DNA of 64,000 nucleotides from SZUA-442 sp963792405. GTDB lineage: Bacteria; Actinomycetota; Acidimicrobiia; Spongiisociales; UBA5794. The DNA lies in assembly GCA_963792405.1 (NCBI GenBank), contig CAWBVU010000006.1:806001-870000 (forward strand), read 5' to 3'. Below, one piece after another: positions 62,877 through 64,000 of this stretch (position 1 is its first letter; each line of letters opens with the position of its first letter). The notes beneath the pieces are model-generated. The model was given only the letters and a program-made list of their open reading frames with translations. It searched no databases and was not told the origin of the DNA. Position numbers and translations under genes: made by a program.

Positions 62877-64000
62877 CTACTCCCGCGGCGCGCCAAACCC
62901 CTTCCGCCTGGCTGCGATCACGTCGAGGCTCCAGGTCCCGTACTCCCCGCGTCGGATCGCCTCCCTGGCGTCGGCGAGCAGCCGGTAGGTGTAGGTGAGG
63001 TTGTGGAGCGTCAGGAGGCGATGCATGAGGAGCTCCTTCGTCCCGTAGAGGTGGCGGAGGTACGCGCGGCTGTAGTGCGTACAGGCGACACACGGGCATC
63101 CCTCCTCGATCGGCCTCGGATCGATGCGCCACTCGCTGCGCTTCACCGACACGTCACCCGAGCGGGTGAGGATCTTGCCGTGCCGGGCCAGGCGGGTCGG
63201 GAGGACGCAGTCGAACAGGTCGACACCGCGTGCGATGGCGGAGAGCATCCCCTCCGTGTCGCCGAGGCCCATCACATAGCGCACCGCTGACGGCGGAAGT
63301 TCCGGCACGACCGCGTCGATGGCCCGATCCCGCTCCGCGGCGGTCTCACCCACGGCGAGGCCTCCGATCCCGAACCCGGGGAACCCGATGGCGGCAGTGT
63401 CGCGCGCCGATAGCGCCCTGAGTTCGGGGTCGGCACCCCCCTGGACGATACCGAACAGCGCCCTGTCCGCCCGCTGTTTGGCTGCCTTGGACCGCTCAGC
63501 CCATCGCAGCGTTCGGCGCATCGCCTTCTCGGTGGCCTCCCTGCTCGCCGGCAGCGAGACGGGGACGTCGAGCGCCATGGCGATGTCCGATCCGAGGTCT
63601 TCCTGGACGCGCACGGAGCGTTCAGGAGGGAGATGGACGATCGATCCGTCGTACGTGGACCGGAAGACGAGTTCGTCCTCCGTGATCACGGGGTCGAGGC
63701 TCAGCACCTGGTATCCGCCCGAGTCGGTCAGGATCGGACGGTCCCACGCCATGAATCCGTGGAGCTCCCCCATCGCAGCGACCACGTCGGTGCCCGGGCG
63801 CAGCATCAGGTGATAGGTGTTGGCGAGGACGATGTCGGCGCCGAGGCGGGTCAGGTCCTCGGTGTCGAGGGTGCGGACCGTCGCCCTCGTTCCCACGGCC
63901 ATGAAGTTCGGTGTCGGCACCGTACCGTGCGGTGTCGTCATGGTCCCGACGCGAGCGGCGCCATCCGTCGCGAGGGGGTCCCACGACACGGGATCGGTCA
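62877..64000 (-). CDS. tgt: Queuine/preQ1 tRNA-guanine transglycosylase (5' end at window edge)
   Basis: The enzyme exchanges G34 of certain tRNAs for preQ1, an early step in queuosine formation. It has TDSGGYQVLSL, FGIVQGGADPELR, GGLAVGE, FDCVLPTRLARHG with the nucleophile Asp, and the zinc-binding CPCVACTHYSRAYLRHL. A GTG at 63989 could be the start, but the frame stays open to the window edge, so the true start may lie outside. Confidence 0.93.
   Translation of the reverse strand, partial: TDPVSWDPLATDGAARVGTMTTPHGTVPTPNFMAVGTRATVRTLDTEDLTRLGADIVLANTYHLMLRPGTDVVAAMGELHGFMAWDRPILTDSGGYQVLSLDPVITEDELVFRSTYDGSIVHLPPERSVRVQEDLGSDIAMALDVPVSLPASREATEKAMRRTLRWAERSKAAKQRADRALFGIVQGGADPELRALSARDTAAIGFPGFGIGGLAVGETAAERDRAIDAVVPELPPSAVRYVMGLGDTEGMLSAIARGVDLFDCVLPTRLARHGKILTRSGDVSVKRSEWRIDPRPIEEGCPCVACTHYSRAYLRHLYGTKELLMHRLLTLHNLTYTYRLLADAREAIRRGEYGTWSLDVIAARRKGFGAPRE

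Overview
The window is a GC-rich, gene-dense stretch of bacterial chromosome (about 95% coding, no intergenic gap above about 200 bases). It carries about 67 protein genes, most of them housekeeping. I see no tRNA or rRNA gene, CRISPR array, insertion sequence or prophage. The gene order aroE-prepilin peptidase-aroC-aroK-aroB-efp-nusB-pyrR, the actinobacterial integration host factor (mihF) beside gmk and rpoZ, a PriA without helicase motifs, and an RNA-level PyrR site all point to Actinomycetota. The class is an inference; Acidimicrobiia or a close relative would fit. Many genes start 6-9 bases after a TANNNT hexamer, so leaderless mRNAs are probably common.

Layout. Bases 1-12,031 are the accessory part: a holin-like membrane protein pair, an MFS exporter, an OmpA/BON envelope protein with a small membrane partner, a DivIVA protein, a ceramidase-like membrane hydrolase with a PLP dehydratase, ThiI, and a four-gene OpuC-type osmoprotectant ABC transporter. 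Bases 12,116-20,542 hold tyrS, a DNA glycosylase, an alpha/beta hydrolase and the minus-strand block infC-rpmI-rplT-rRNA methyltransferase-pheS-pheT. Bases 20,735-26,082 hold the riboflavin operon ribD-ribE-ribBA-ribH behind an FMN riboswitch, then a REC-GGDEF regulator and rpe. Bases 26,127-33,684 hold a PPK2 kinase, def-fmt-rsmB, and mihF-gmk-rpoZ-coaBC-priA. Bases 33,710-42,434 are the complete UMP operon pyrR-pyrB-pyrC-carA-carB-pyrD-pyrF. Bases 42,560-49,334 hold the shikimate genes with efp, nusB, mltG and ruvX. Bases 49,334-64,000 hold alaS, rarA, aspS, hisS, a metallo-beta-lactamase fold hydrolase, rel, secF, secD, yajC and tgt.

The genes are packed into translationally coupled operons, with ATGA, GTGA or TGATG junctions nearly throughout. 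The most interesting material is regulatory. Four minus-strand operons carry long structured leaders: (1) pheST has an 18-codon upstream ORF and competing hairpins; (2) infC has an ATC start codon and a stem that hides its ribosome-binding site; (3) the rib operon has an FMN riboswitch whose P1 stem contains the ribD ribosome-binding site; (4) pyrR has a PyrR-binding loop, a 24-codon upstream ORF and an intrinsic terminator arranged so that PyrR binding could block leader translation and so trigger termination. Two conserved genes, aroB and ruvX, are each broken by a single extra base about 5 kb apart. The tyrosyl-tRNA synthetase lacks both histidines of its HIGH motif.
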